A stretch of 64,000 nucleotides of DNA from Oceanitalea sp047302425 (GTDB lineage Bacteria > Actinomycetota > Actinomycetes > Actinomycetales > Actinomycetaceae). The notes below the pieces were generated by a model. It was not told where the DNA came from, searched no databases, and saw only the letters and a program-made list of their open reading frames with translations. The position numbers were made by a program, and so were the translations under genes. This document shows, piece after piece, positions 32,520 to 40,546 of this stretch; within the stretch, counting starts at the first letter, position 1; the number at the start of each line of letters is the position of its first letter. The DNA lies in assembly GCF_047302425.1 (NCBI RefSeq), contig NZ_CP154855.1, positions 3,100,001 through 3,164,000 on the forward strand, given 5' to 3'.

Positions 32520-32825
32520 TCAGCCCTCCCCCTCGGGCGCGAGCGTGGCCCACAGCCCGTAGGAGTGCAGGGCCGTCACGTGGACCTCCATCGTCTCGCG
32601 ACCTCCCTCGGCGACGACGGCGTGGCCGTCGTGGTGGACCTGGAGCATGAGCTCGCGGGCGCGCCCCTCGGAGTACCCGAAGTACGTGCGGAAGACGTAG
32701 GTCACGTAGCTCATGAGGTTGACGGGGTCGTTCCACACGATGGTGCGCCAGGGCCGCGCGGGCTCGCGCTCCTCCTGCTGCGTCTCCTCCGGCACGGTGA
32801 CCGGGCGGGGCGTCGTGACCGTCAT
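32520..32825 (-). CDS. clpS: ATP-dependent Clp protease adaptor ClpS
   Basis: 101 residues. Core PWRTIVWNDPVNLMSYVTYVFRTYFGYSEGRARELMLQVHHDGHAVVAEG contains the N-degron pocket residues (Asn/Asp in WNDPVN, Met, His66 region in HHDGHAV). Delivers proteins with bulky N-terminal residues to ClpCP. First gene of clpS-DUF2017-murI-MBL. Leaderless start after TAGGCT. Confidence 0.95.
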   Translation of the reverse strand: MTVTTPRPVTVPEETQQEEREPARPWRTIVWNDPVNLMSYVTYVFRTYFGYSEGRARELMLQVHHDGHAVVAEGGRETMEVHVTALHSYGLWATLAPEGEG

Positions 32826-32831
32826 GCCCCC

Positions 32832-32837
32832 AGCCTA
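32832..32837 (-). promoter_or_regulatory. -10 box of leaderless clpS operon
   Basis: TAGGCT on the minus strand, 6 nt before the ATG. Confidence 0.5.
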
Positions 32838-32878
32838 GGCATGCGCGCGACCGGCCGCCCCCATGACCGAGGACGCGA

Positions 32879-32912
32879 CGAGGCCCGGCAGGAGCGTTCC
32901 TGCCGGGCCTCG
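32879..32912 (-). terminator. terminator after the small membrane protein gene
   Basis: Perfect 15-bp arms (32879-32893, 32898-32912) with a 4-nt loop, 41 bp past the stop. Confidence 0.8.
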
Positions 32913-32953
32913 GTGCACGTGCGGCGCACGCGTGGAGGAGCCCCGCCGCGGCA

Positions 32954-33109
32954 CTACACCTTGTTCTTGCCGCGTCCCACCAGCGAGAGGATGAGCGAGA
33001 TCACGAGGATCGCCACACCGATCCAGATGAGGATCTGCGCGGCCTCCACGGCCACGCCGATGATGAGCATGATCACGCCGAGGATGATGAGGATCAGCCA
33101 CAAGGACAT
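32954..33109 (-). CDS. small two-span membrane protein
   Basis: 51 residues: MSLWLILIILGVIMLIIGV at the start forms one membrane span, AAQILIWIGVAILVISLILSLV the second, then a basic GRGKNKV tail. Start at 33109 chosen because AAGGGAG lies 5 nt upstream; an in-frame codon 16 residues earlier has none. Resembles short DUF-type hydrophobic proteins of actinobacteria; function unknown. Own terminator downstream, so monocistronic. Confidence 0.75.
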   Translation of the reverse strand: MSLWLILIILGVIMLIIGVAVEAAQILIWIGVAILVISLILSLVGRGKNKV

Positions 33110-33205
33110 ACGAGCTCCCTTCGTTCCGGCACCTGTCCGGTACCGCAGTGGCACCAATCGTTGCGGATCTTGTTCACCCCGGCATCTTGAACCGGAAAGT
33201 CTCGC

Positions 33206-34540
33206 TCAGCCGACGACGTGGCGGGTGGGGATCGCGGGCTCCCCCTCGCTCAGCCGCCAGCCCTCGTAGGGCAGCGCGGCGCGCGAGGCGACGTGCCGCT
33301 CGGCGGCCGCCCGCAGGGCCTCGGGGCCGCGGTGCTCGTCGGCGATGACGCCCTGGCGCACGAGCGGCAGCTGGAGCGGGCGAGCGCCGTGCTCCTCGAG
33401 GATCCGCGCACCGGACGCCTCGTCGTCGCAGCCGACGACGAGCTCCTCCTGGGCCACCCCGTCCTCGAAGACGCGGCCGGCCACCTTGAAGCCACCGACG
33501 GTCGCCTTGGCCGCCGACGCCTTGGCGACGTCGACCATCTTCCCGTCGGACCCCTCGCGCTCGACGAGCTTGTAGACGAGCTCCGCCGTCGGCAGGCCCG
33601 AGCCGGTGACGAGCTTGGTGCCCACGCCGTAGGAGTCGACGGGTGCGGCACCCAGGGCGGCGATGGCGTACTCGTCGAGGTCGGAGGTCACGGTGATGCG
33701 GGTGGAGGTCGCGCCGAGCTCGTCGAGCTGGCGGCGAACCGTGAAGGCCTGGGCGACGAGGTCACCGGAGTCGAGGCGCACCGCGCCCAGCTCACCGCCG
33801 TGGCGGCGGGCGGCGGCCACCGCCCGCTCGACCCCGCGCTCGACGTCGTAGGTGTCGACGAGCAGCGTGGTGCCCGGGCCCATCGCCCGCACCTGCGCGT
33901 CGAAGGCGGCCTCCTCGTCGTCGTGGACGAGGGTGAAGGAGTGGGCGGCCGTCCCCATCGTGGGGATCCCGTAGGACCGGCCGGCCTCCAGCACGCTCGT
34001 GGCAGCGAATCCGCCGACGACGGCGGCCCGGGCGGCCGACACCGCCGCCTCCTCGTGGGTGCGGCGGGCCCCCATCTCGAGGCAGGGGCGGCCATGGGCC
34101 GCCGTCGTCATGCGGGAGGCGGCCGCGGCGACAGCGGAGTCGTGGTTGAGGACGGACAGGACGACGGTCTCGAGGAGGAGGCCCTCGGCGAAGGTGCCAC
34201 GGACGGTGAGGATCGGGGACCCGGGGAAGAAGCACTCCCCCTCGCCGTAGCCGAGGACGTCGCCGCTGAAGCGGTAGTCGGCGAGGTAGTCCAGCGTCTC
34301 GCCGCTGACGACACCCTCCTCGCGCAGCCAGTCGATCTCGGCGCCGGAGAAGGTGAAGTCGGCGATCGCGTCGAGGACCCGACCGGTGCCGGCGACGACG
34401 CCGTAGCGCCGCCCGCCGGACAGGCGGCGGGAGAAGACCTCGAAGACGCTGGCGCGGTGGGCGGCGCCGGACTGGAGGGACGCCTCCAGCATCGTCAGCT
34501 CGTAGCGGTCGGTGAGGAGGGCGGTCGTCGCGCGTGACAT
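33206..34540 (-). CDS. pncB: nicotinate phosphoribosyltransferase
   Basis: 444 residues. LLTDRYELTMLEASL at the N-terminus, the autophosphorylation/PRPP region with ARRTHEEAA and MGTAAHSF (His), LVDTYDV and VRLDSGDLV, then GVGTKLVTG. Converts nicotinate and PRPP to nicotinate mononucleotide in the Preiss-Handler NAD salvage path that ends with NadE (fragment at base 1). ATG chosen with TAGGTT 7 nt upstream; earlier in-frame start is not domain sequence. Confidence 0.95.
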   Translation of the reverse strand: MSRATTALLTDRYELTMLEASLQSGAAHRASVFEVFSRRLSGGRRYGVVAGTGRVLDAIADFTFSGAEIDWLREEGVVSGETLDYLADYRFSGDVLGYGEGECFFPGSPILTVRGTFAEGLLLETVVLSVLNHDSAVAAAASRMTTAAHGRPCLEMGARRTHEEAAVSAARAAVVGGFAATSVLEAGRSYGIPTMGTAAHSFTLVHDDEEAAFDAQVRAMGPGTTLLVDTYDVERGVERAVAAARRHGGELGAVRLDSGDLVAQAFTVRRQLDELGATSTRITVTSDLDEYAIAALGAAPVDSYGVGTKLVTGSGLPTAELVYKLVEREGSDGKMVDVAKASAAKATVGGFKVAGRVFEDGVAQEELVVGCDDEASGARILEEHGARPLQLPLVRQGVIADEHRGPEALRAAAERHVASRAALPYEGWRLSEGEPAIPTRHVVG

Positions 34541-34547
34541 GGCGTCC

Positions 34548-34553
34548 AACCTA
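34548..34553 (-). promoter_or_regulatory. -10 box of leaderless pncB
   Basis: TAGGTT on the minus strand, 7 nt before the ATG. Confidence 0.4.
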
Positions 34554-34638
34554 GCGAGGTCGGCCCGCGGGTGCAGGCACCCTTCCACGAGCCGGCGCCA
34601 GGCAGGACCGCCCGCGGCGCGTGCCGCGCCCCACCCCA

Positions 34639-34659
34639 CGCCGACAGCCGGATCCTCCG
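34639..34659 (-). repeat. solo GCCGACAGC-type element
   Basis: The arm CGCCGACAGCCGGATCCTCC matches the inverted repeat after the LacI gene (18026-18102) but lacks its complementary partner here. Located 41 bp past the helicase stop, as expected for a degraded 3'-end hairpin. Confidence 0.5.
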
Positions 34660-34700
34660 TAGCCTTGACTGGCTTCTGCTGTGCGACCTGGGCTGAGGCG

Positions 34701-36536
34701 CTACTTGCGGCCGACGAACCAGTTGCGCAGCAGGGCGATGCGGGCCTCCAGCTCCTCGATGCTCGCCAGGGGCACCTCGGGGCCGCCGCAGGCCTTGCGC
34801 AGCTCGGTGTGGACGACGGCGTGGGTCATGTTGCTGCGCCGTGACCAGGCGGACACGAGGCTGGAGAGCTCCTTGCGCAGGGCCGCGCGCCGCTTGTGGT
34901 CCGAGAGCCCGGAGTTCTCGTCGCGCTGGGCGCGGGCGGCGGCCTGCCGCTTCTGCTGCTTGACCTGCTCGGCCTGCCGCTGGCGCAGCAGCGAGTGCAC
35001 CTGCTCCGGCTCCAGCAGGCCGGGCAGCCCGAGGTACTCCTCCTCCTCGATCGAGCCGACCTCCGCGCCGGCACCGAACTCGCCGCCGTCGAAGAGCACC
35101 CGGTCGAAGGACGCCTGCGCGTCGAGAGCCTCGAAGCCGGGGAGCATGAGCTCGTCGCTCGCCTTCTCCTCCCGGTTCGCGGCGGCGACGAGGGCGTCCT
35201 CCGGGGTGAAGAAGTCGCCCTTCTCCTCGGAGGTGAGGACCCGGTCCAGGGCGTGGTCGCGCTCGACCTCCAGCTGGGCGGCCAGCTCGAGGAGGATCGG
35301 CACGCTGGGCAGGAACACCGAGGCCGTCTCCCCACGCCGGCGGGCGCGGACGAAGCGGCCGATGGCCTGGGCGAAGAAGAGCGGGGTCGCCGCGGACGTC
35401 GCATAGACGCCGACGGCGAGGCGGGGCACGTCCACGCCCTCGGACACCATGCGAACGGCGATCATCCACCGCTGCTCTCCGGCGGAGAACTCGTCGATGC
35501 GGGCGGAGGCGCCGTCGTCGTCGGACAGGACGACGGTGGGCTTCTCCCCGGTGATCTCGGTGAGCACCCGCGCGTAGGCCCGCGCCTTGGTCTGGTCGGT
35601 CGCGATGACGAGGCCGCCGGCGTCGGGCACGCCGCGACGCACCTCGGTGAGGCGGCGGTCGGCGGCCGCGAGCACGGCGGGGATCCAGTCGCCGGTGGGG
35701 TCCAGGGCGGTGCGCCAGGCCTGCGCCACGAGGTCCTTGGTCAGCGGTTCGCCGAGAGAGGCGCTCACCTCGTCCCCGGCGCGCGTTCGCCAGCGCATCT
35801 GGCCCGAGTAGGACAGGAAGATGACCGGCCGCACGACGCCGTCGCGCAGGGCGTCGGCGTAGCCGTAGGAGTAGTCCGCGCGGGAGCGGCGCACGCCGTC
35901 GGCGTCCCGCTCGTAGGTGACGAACGGGATCGCGGCGGTGTCGGAGCGGAAGGGCGTCCCGGTCAGCGCGAGGCGGCGGCGGGCCGGCTCGAAGGCGAGG
36001 CGGATGCCGTCGCCCCAGCTCAGCGCGTCCCCGCCGTGGTGCACCTCGTCGAGGATGACGAGGGTGCGCTCCGCCGTCGTGCGACGGCGGTGGAGGTCGG
36101 GGTTCGCCGCGACCTGCGCGTAGGTGAGCGCGACGCCGTCGAAGCTCGCCCCGTGCCGCTCCTGGGCGTTGCGGAAGGCAGGGTCGAGCTGGATGCCCAC
36201 GCGCGCGGCGGCCTCGGCCCACTGGCCCTTGAGGTGCTCGGTGGGCGCGACGACGGTGACCGCCGTGACCTCCCCGCGGGCGAGGAGCTCGGTGGCGATC
36301 CGCAGCGCGAAGGTCGTCTTGCCGGCGCCGGGCGTGGCGACGGCGAGGAAGTCACGCGGGTCGTCGGCGAGGTACTTCTCCAGCGCCTCGGCCTGCCAGG
36401 CGCGCAGCCGCGACGCCGTGCCCCAGGCCGCCCGCGCCGGATAGGCGGGGGGCAGGTGCTCGGCGGCAGCGGTCGAGACGGCCGCAGGGGTGCCCTGCGT
36501 CGTCGTGGCCGGCCTGCGCTGTGGAGCGGCGCTCAC
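34701..36536 (-). CDS. DEAD/DEAH-box superfamily 2 helicase
   Basis: 611 residues. Walker A ATPGAGKTT (68-76), motif Ia VVAPTEHLKGQW, motif II DEVHH (163-167), motif III LTGTPFRSD, motif VI QAIGRFVRARR. Related to XPB/UvrB-like stand-alone SF2 proteins. The C-terminal third has a charged Gln/Lys/Arg coiled segment (EQVKQQKRQAAARAQRDE) and a helical tail. The GTG start overlaps the DUF3039 stop by 4 bp; the pair is common in actinobacteria, suggesting a joint function in nucleic-acid metabolism that is not established. Confidence 0.9.
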   Translation of the reverse strand: MSAAPQRRPATTTQGTPAAVSTAAAEHLPPAYPARAAWGTASRLRAWQAEALEKYLADDPRDFLAVATPGAGKTTFALRIATELLARGEVTAVTVVAPTEHLKGQWAEAAARVGIQLDPAFRNAQERHGASFDGVALTYAQVAANPDLHRRRTTAERTLVILDEVHHGGDALSWGDGIRLAFEPARRRLALTGTPFRSDTAAIPFVTYERDADGVRRSRADYSYGYADALRDGVVRPVIFLSYSGQMRWRTRAGDEVSASLGEPLTKDLVAQAWRTALDPTGDWIPAVLAAADRRLTEVRRGVPDAGGLVIATDQTKARAYARVLTEITGEKPTVVLSDDDGASARIDEFSAGEQRWMIAVRMVSEGVDVPRLAVGVYATSAATPLFFAQAIGRFVRARRRGETASVFLPSVPILLELAAQLEVERDHALDRVLTSEEKGDFFTPEDALVAAANREEKASDELMLPGFEALDAQASFDRVLFDGGEFGAGAEVGSIEEEEYLGLPGLLEPEQVHSLLRQRQAEQVKQQKRQAAARAQRDENSGLSDHKRRAALRKELSSLVSAWSRRSNMTHAVVHTELRKACGGPEVPLASIEELEARIALLRNWFVGRK

Positions 36537-36868
36537 TCTCCGCTTCCGCCGCGGCCGCCCCGGCCGAAGCCGCCGAAGCGTCCGCGCCCGGAGTCACCGC
36601 CACCCTGGAGGCCCTCGTAGATCTCCTTGCACGTGGGGCACACCGGGTACTTCTTGGGGTCGCGGCCCGGGGTCCAGACCTTGCCGCACAGCGCGACGAC
36701 CGGCTGGCCCGACAGCGCCGAGGACATGATCTTGTCCTTCTTGACGTAGTGGGCGTAGCGGTCGTTGTCACCGGCCTCGTGCTCGCGCAGCTCCTCGCGC
36801 TCGAGGACGCTCGTTCCCGACGACGTCGACGGCTCGCTCGGGCTGCTGGGAGGCTCGGTGGAACTCAT
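36533..36868 (-). CDS. DUF3039 zinc-ribbon-like protein
   Basis: 111 residues. The conserved block YVKKDKIMSSALSGQPVVALCGKVWTPGRDPKKYPVCPTCKEIYE spans 41-85, with Cys61, Cys77 and Cys80 as probable metal ligands. The N-terminus is Ser/Pro-rich and the C-terminus Gly/Arg-rich with RGRFGGFGRGGRGG, an RGG-like RNA- or DNA-binding tail. Coupled to the helicase. ATG follows TAGACT by 7 nt, so probably leaderless. Confidence 0.88.
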   Translation of the reverse strand: MSSTEPPSSPSEPSTSSGTSVLEREELREHEAGDNDRYAHYVKKDKIMSSALSGQPVVALCGKVWTPGRDPKKYPVCPTCKEIYEGLQGGGDSGRGRFGGFGRGGRGGSGE

Positions 36869-36875
36869 GGCGACC

Positions 36876-36881
36876 AGTCTA
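36876..36881 (-). promoter_or_regulatory. -10 box of leaderless DUF3039-helicase operon
   Basis: TAGACT on the minus strand, 7 nt before the ATG. Confidence 0.4.
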
Positions 36882-36941
36882 GGTCGTCCTCCGGCCGAGG
36901 TCCCGGTGGTCCGCAGTGCCGTGGTCGTCACACCCGCCGGC

Positions 36942-37727
36942 TCAGATCCCCTGCCACCCGGGCTTGGCGGCGAAGGCCTCGCGGTAGTAGTCCGCGCGCT
37001 CCAGCCGGCTCGCGGCGCCCTCGTCGAGGAGGACGGTGGCGTGCGGGTGGTGCTGCATGATCGTGGCGGGCCAGGAGGCGCTGACCGGGCCCTCGACGAG
37101 CTGCTGGACGGCCGGGGCCTTGCCCTCGCCCAGGGCGACGAGGACGAGGTGGCGGGCGTCCATGACGGTGCCCAGGCCCTGGGTCAGGCACAGGCGCGGG
37201 ACGGCGTCGACGTCGCCGTCGAAGAAGCGGGCGTTGTCCTGGCGGGTCTGCGCGGTCAGCGGGACCACGCGGGTGCGGGAGGCGAAGGAGGAGCCGGGCT
37301 CGTTGAAGGCGATGTGCCCGTTGGTGCCGATGCCGAGGATCTGCAGGTCCACGCCGCCGGCCTCGGCGATCGCGCGGTCGTAGGCGGCCGCGGCGGCCTG
37401 CGGGTCCTCCGCGAGACCGTCGGGCCCCTGGACGGCGTCGGGGGCGAAGTCCACGCGCCCGGCGATCTCGCGCTCGATGACGGTGCGGTAGCGCTCGGGG
37501 TGGTCGGCGGGCAGGCCGACGTACTCGTCGAGCATGAAGCCGCGGGCGCGGGCGAAGGAGACGCGGCCGGCCTCGTGGCGGCGGACGAGCTCGTCGTAGA
37601 CGGCGAGCGGGCTGGAGCCGGTGGCGAGGCCGAGGACGGCGTCGGGCTTGGCCGTGAGCAGCTGCTCGACGGCGTCCGCGACAAGAGCACCGATCTCCTC
37701 GGCGCTCGACCTGATGACGACCTCCAC
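36942..37727 (-). CDS. nagB: glucosamine-6-phosphate deaminase
   Basis: 261 residues. Active-site elements LGLATGSSPLAVYDEL (32-47), FMLDEYVGL with Asp67/Glu68, and GIGTNGHIAFNEPGSS with His138 and Glu143. Converts glucosamine-6P to fructose-6P and ammonia, the last step of GlcNAc and sialic acid use, and so links to the nan genes 3 kb away; no nagA is in the window. GTG start chosen with AGAGG 6 nt upstream. Confidence 0.95.
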   Translation of the reverse strand: MEVVIRSSAEEIGALVADAVEQLLTAKPDAVLGLATGSSPLAVYDELVRRHEAGRVSFARARGFMLDEYVGLPADHPERYRTVIEREIAGRVDFAPDAVQGPDGLAEDPQAAAAAYDRAIAEAGGVDLQILGIGTNGHIAFNEPGSSFASRTRVVPLTAQTRQDNARFFDGDVDAVPRLCLTQGLGTVMDARHLVLVALGEGKAPAVQQLVEGPVSASWPATIMQHHPHATVLLDEGAASRLERADYYREAFAAKPGWQGI

Positions 37728-37837
37728 CGGACACCTCTTCCTGTTGGCGCTGCGTGGTGCGGGGCGCACCGGGGTCAAGCCTAGGCGACCCGGGACGCCC
37801 CGGCCGGGACCCCCGGCCCGTGGACAGCAGGCAGACA

Positions 37838-37877
37838 GCAAGGCGGGCAGGACGGTTGCCCGTCCTGCCCGCCTTGC
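37838..37877 (-). terminator. terminator after HU gene
   Basis: Perfect 17-bp arms (37838-37854, 37861-37877) with a 6-nt loop, 19 bp past the stop. Confidence 0.85.
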
Positions 37878-37895
37878 GGTGATGTCGCTAGGACG

Positions 37896-38180
37896 TCACT
37901 TGTTGGAGACGGCCTTCTTGAGGGCGCTACCGGCGGAGATCTTGACGCCGTAACCGGCGGGGATCTGGATCTCGGCGCCGGTCTGCGGGTTGCGGCCGGT
38001 GCGCGCGGCGCGCTCGACACGCTCGACGGACAGCAGGCCCGTGATCTTGACGGCCTCGCCCTTGCTGACGGACTCGACGAGCACGTCCTGCAGCGCCGAC
38101 AGAGCGGCGTCGGCCTGGGACTTGGTGAGCGAGGAGCGCTCGGCCACGGCGGCGACGAGCTCGGTGCGGTTGACGGACAT
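37896..38180 (-). CDS. hupB: HU-family nucleoid protein
   Basis: 94 residues, the short HU form without the Lys/Ala-rich tail found in mycobacterial and streptomycete HupB/HupS. VNRTELVAAVAERSSLTKSQADAAL starts the helical body; GRNPQTGAEIQIPAGYGVKISAGSALKKAV is the DNA-binding arm. Bends and coats DNA. GAGAGGGA ribosome binding site, own promoter and strong terminator, consistent with high expression. Confidence 0.95.
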   Translation of the reverse strand: MSVNRTELVAAVAERSSLTKSQADAALSALQDVLVESVSKGEAVKITGLLSVERVERAARTGRNPQTGAEIQIPAGYGVKISAGSALKKAVSNK

Positions 38181-38231
38181 GAAATCCCTCTCTCAGTCGG
38201 CGTGCACACCCTTGTGGGTGCGACGGGGCAG

Positions 38232-38237
38232 ACATTA
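38232..38237 (-). promoter_or_regulatory. -10 box of the HU gene
   Basis: TAATGT on the minus strand; the start site would lie about 45 nt before the ATG. The leader includes a small hairpin (38204-38222). A GACAAC -35-like element lies 16 bp upstream. The rest of the gap to 38348 is featureless. Confidence 0.4.
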
Positions 38238-38348
38238 CGGCGTCGGGGCGGCCGTTGTCGCCTTCACGCGCCGTATTTTCGGCGTGTCCCCGCGGATTTC
38301 GCCTCCCCGTGGGGCGGATGGGGTGGGTGTGACGGCCTGCGGCGCCCC

Positions 38349-39053
38349 TCAGACGAAGCCCGGCGGCCGCTCGAGCGCGGCCGTGGCGCTCCACCCGGCC
38401 TCCGTCCCGGAATCACGCGGCTGCCAGCGGGTCTCCCCGCCGTCGCGCCCCGCCTGCTCGCCCTGCTGGTCGCCCAGCTCCTCGTCCGGCGCGCGGAGCA
38501 GGTGCATGGCGGCGTCCATCCGCACGAGGGCGTCCATCATGAGCTCCATCCCCTCGACCATCCCCGTGGAGGCCTCGAGGGTGCCCTCCCGTACGGCGGC
38601 CTCGGTGACGAAGGGGACGACGACCATCTCGCGCACCGGGTACATCTGCAGGGCGCTGAGCACGGTGCGCAGCGCCTCCGCCCCGCGCAGCCCGCCGGAC
38701 ATGCCCGAGCCGTAGCTGACGATGCCGACCGGCTTGAAGGCCCACTCCTGGACGAGGTAGTCCAGCGCGTTCTTCAGCAGCGCGGAGTAGCCGCGGTTGT
38801 ACTCGGGACTGACGACGACGAAGGCGTCGGCGGCGTCGATGCGGCGCGCCCAGCGCCGGGTGTGCTCGTGGCGGTGGTGGCCGTAGCGGGGCAGGTCCGG
38901 CTCGTCGAAGAGCGGCAGCCCGACGTCGCGCAGGTCGATGCGGTCGATGACGAAGGCACGGTTGGTGCCGAGCCGGTCGATGACCCAGTCGGTGATGTGG
39001 TTGCCGAGCCGGTTCGGGCTCGTCGCGGCGTTGAGGACGGCGAGTCGGATCAT
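38349..39053 (-). CDS. NADPH-dependent FMN reductase-like flavoprotein
   Basis: 234 residues. Residues 1-175 are a flavodoxin-like NAD(P)H:FMN reductase domain: LAVLNAATSPNRLG for FMN phosphate, VVVSPEYNRGYSALLKNALDYL (80-101) and YGSGMSGGLRGAEALR. The last 60 residues form an extra helical, Asp/Glu- and Gln-rich tail (MVEGMELMMDALVRMDAAMHLL). May act in quinone, azo or chromate reduction; substrate unknown. Confidence 0.85.
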   Translation of the reverse strand: MIRLAVLNAATSPNRLGNHITDWVIDRLGTNRAFVIDRIDLRDVGLPLFDEPDLPRYGHHRHEHTRRWARRIDAADAFVVVSPEYNRGYSALLKNALDYLVQEWAFKPVGIVSYGSGMSGGLRGAEALRTVLSALQMYPVREMVVVPFVTEAAVREGTLEASTGMVEGMELMMDALVRMDAAMHLLRAPDEELGDQQGEQAGRDGGETRWQPRDSGTEAGWSATAALERPPGFV

Positions 39054-39171
39054 CAGTGCTCCTAGACCTGGGACAGCGGCCACGGTATCCGGTCCGGCAC
39101 GTGCCCGGCCGGGACCTCCGGCACTGTCCCAGCGGTCGCACGGCGGGGCACGTTCCTGCAGGGTGTGGCGC

Positions 39172-39951
39172 ATGAACACCGTGCGCCGCACCGCGGACCA
39201 GCTCGACGACAGTCCCGTCCTCACGACCGGCGCGCGGCTCGGGTACGCGGCCAGCGGGGTCCTCCACCTCGTGCTCGGGTGGACCGCGGTGACCCTCGCG
39301 TGGGGCAGCGGCTCCGGGTCGGCCGACCAGTCCGGCGCCCTGCAGCAGCTCGCCGAGACGCCCGTGGGCGGGGTCCTCCTGTGGGTGATCGTCGTGGGCT
39401 TCGCCCTCCTCACCCTGTGGCAGGTGGCCACAGCGGTGACCACGCCCGAGACCACGGACAGGCTCAAGTCGGTCGGCAAGGCCGTCACTTACCTCGTCCT
39501 CACCGGGCTGGCGGCACAGACGGCCACGGGGCAGAGCTCTGGCGGTGGCGACGAGCAGACGACCAGCCTCACCGCGCGGATCATGGAGCATCCGCTCGGG
39601 CAGGTGGCCGTCGGGCTCGTCGGGGTGGGCGTCGTCGTCGTCGGCGGCTACCACGTGGTCAAGGGGTGGCGGGAGAGGTTCCTCGAGGACCTGCGGGAGA
39701 ACCCGGGCCGGGCCGTCACGGTCGCGGGCAGGGTCGGCTACGTCGCCAAGGGCGTGGCCCTCGGCATCGTCGGGGTGCTCTTCGTCGTCGCCGCCGTGCA
39801 GAACGACCCCGAGGAGGCGCAGGGCCTGGACGGCGCGCTGCGCACGCTGCTCGAGCTGCCGCTGGGCACGGGGCTGCTCAGCGCCGTCGGGCTCGGTATC
39901 GCGGCCTACGGCGTCTACTCCTTCGGGCGCGCGAAGCACGCCCGGGTCTGA
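39172..39951 (+). CDS. DUF1206 membrane protein
   Basis: 259 residues with six membrane spans arranged as three repeats of two spans, the DUF1206 pattern: LGYAASGVLHLVLGW, KAVTYLVLTGLAA and VGYVAKGVALGIVGVLFV begin repeats with a Gly-rich hairpin. Function unknown. No clear ribosome binding site; divergent from the flavoprotein gene and tail-to-tail with the Uma2 gene (1 bp gap). Confidence 0.85.
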   Translation: MNTVRRTADQLDDSPVLTTGARLGYAASGVLHLVLGWTAVTLAWGSGSGSADQSGALQQLAETPVGGVLLWVIVVGFALLTLWQVATAVTTPETTDRLKSVGKAVTYLVLTGLAAQTATGQSSGGGDEQTTSLTARIMEHPLGQVAVGLVGVGVVVVGGYHVVKGWRERFLEDLRENPGRAVTVAGRVGYVAKGVALGIVGVLFVVAAVQNDPEEAQGLDGALRTLLELPLGTGLLSAVGLGIAAYGVYSFGRAKHARV

Positions 39952-39952
39952 G

Positions 39953-40513
39953 CTACCCCGGCGGCGCGACGAGCGCGCTCGGCACGACGTCAACGGCGAA
40001 GGGCAGGCGCAGGTGGGCCGTGTCCGTGCCGACCACCTCGGCGGCCGTGACGTACCGGCCGTCCACGAGGTCGAGCGCGAGGATGCCCGGCTCCTGCGGG
40101 TCGACGAGCCAGTACGACTCGACGCCGGCCTCCTCGTACTTCGAGCGCTTGAGGACGTGGTCCTTGCGGCGCGTCGACGGCGAGAGGACCTCGACGGCGA
40201 GCGCGAGCGGCTTCGTGACGTTCTTGGTGCCGGGGTCGTCGTCGCGGACGACGAGGAGGTCCGGCTGGAGCGACGTCCGGCGGTCCGGCCGCCAGTCGAA
40301 GGGCGCGAGCAGCACCTCGAATCCGGGCGGGCAGGCCGCCCGGAGCAGGAGGTGCAGGTTGCCGATCGCACGCTGGTGCACGCGCACCGGAGCCGGCGTC
40401 ACGAGGAGGAGCCCGTCGAGCAGCTCGTACTGCAGGCCGTCCTCGGGGATCCGGTCGAGGTCATCGACCGTCCACTCCTCGCCCGTGCGCGGCATGACCG
40501 TCATGGTGCCCAT
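39953..40513 (-). CDS. Uma2-family (DUF820) endonuclease-like protein
   Basis: 186 residues with the restriction-endonuclease-like core: YELLDGLLLVTPAPVRVHQRAIGNL, LQPDLLVV (catalytic Asp), LAVEVLSPSTRRKDHVLKRSKYEEAGVESYWLVDP with Glu and Lys of the PD-(D/E)xK motif. Uma2 proteins are abundant in cyanobacteria and actinobacteria; no function is proven. Located at the 3' side of the sialic acid operon but has its own ribosome binding site (GGGGAG). Confidence 0.85.
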   Translation of the reverse strand: MGTMTVMPRTGEEWTVDDLDRIPEDGLQYELLDGLLLVTPAPVRVHQRAIGNLHLLLRAACPPGFEVLLAPFDWRPDRRTSLQPDLLVVRDDDPGTKNVTKPLALAVEVLSPSTRRKDHVLKRSKYEEAGVESYWLVDPQEPGILALDLVDGRYVTAAEVVGTDTAHLRLPFAVDVVPSALVAPPG

Positions 40514-40546
40514 GGTGCTCCCCGACCGCCCCGTTGTCAGTACCTG

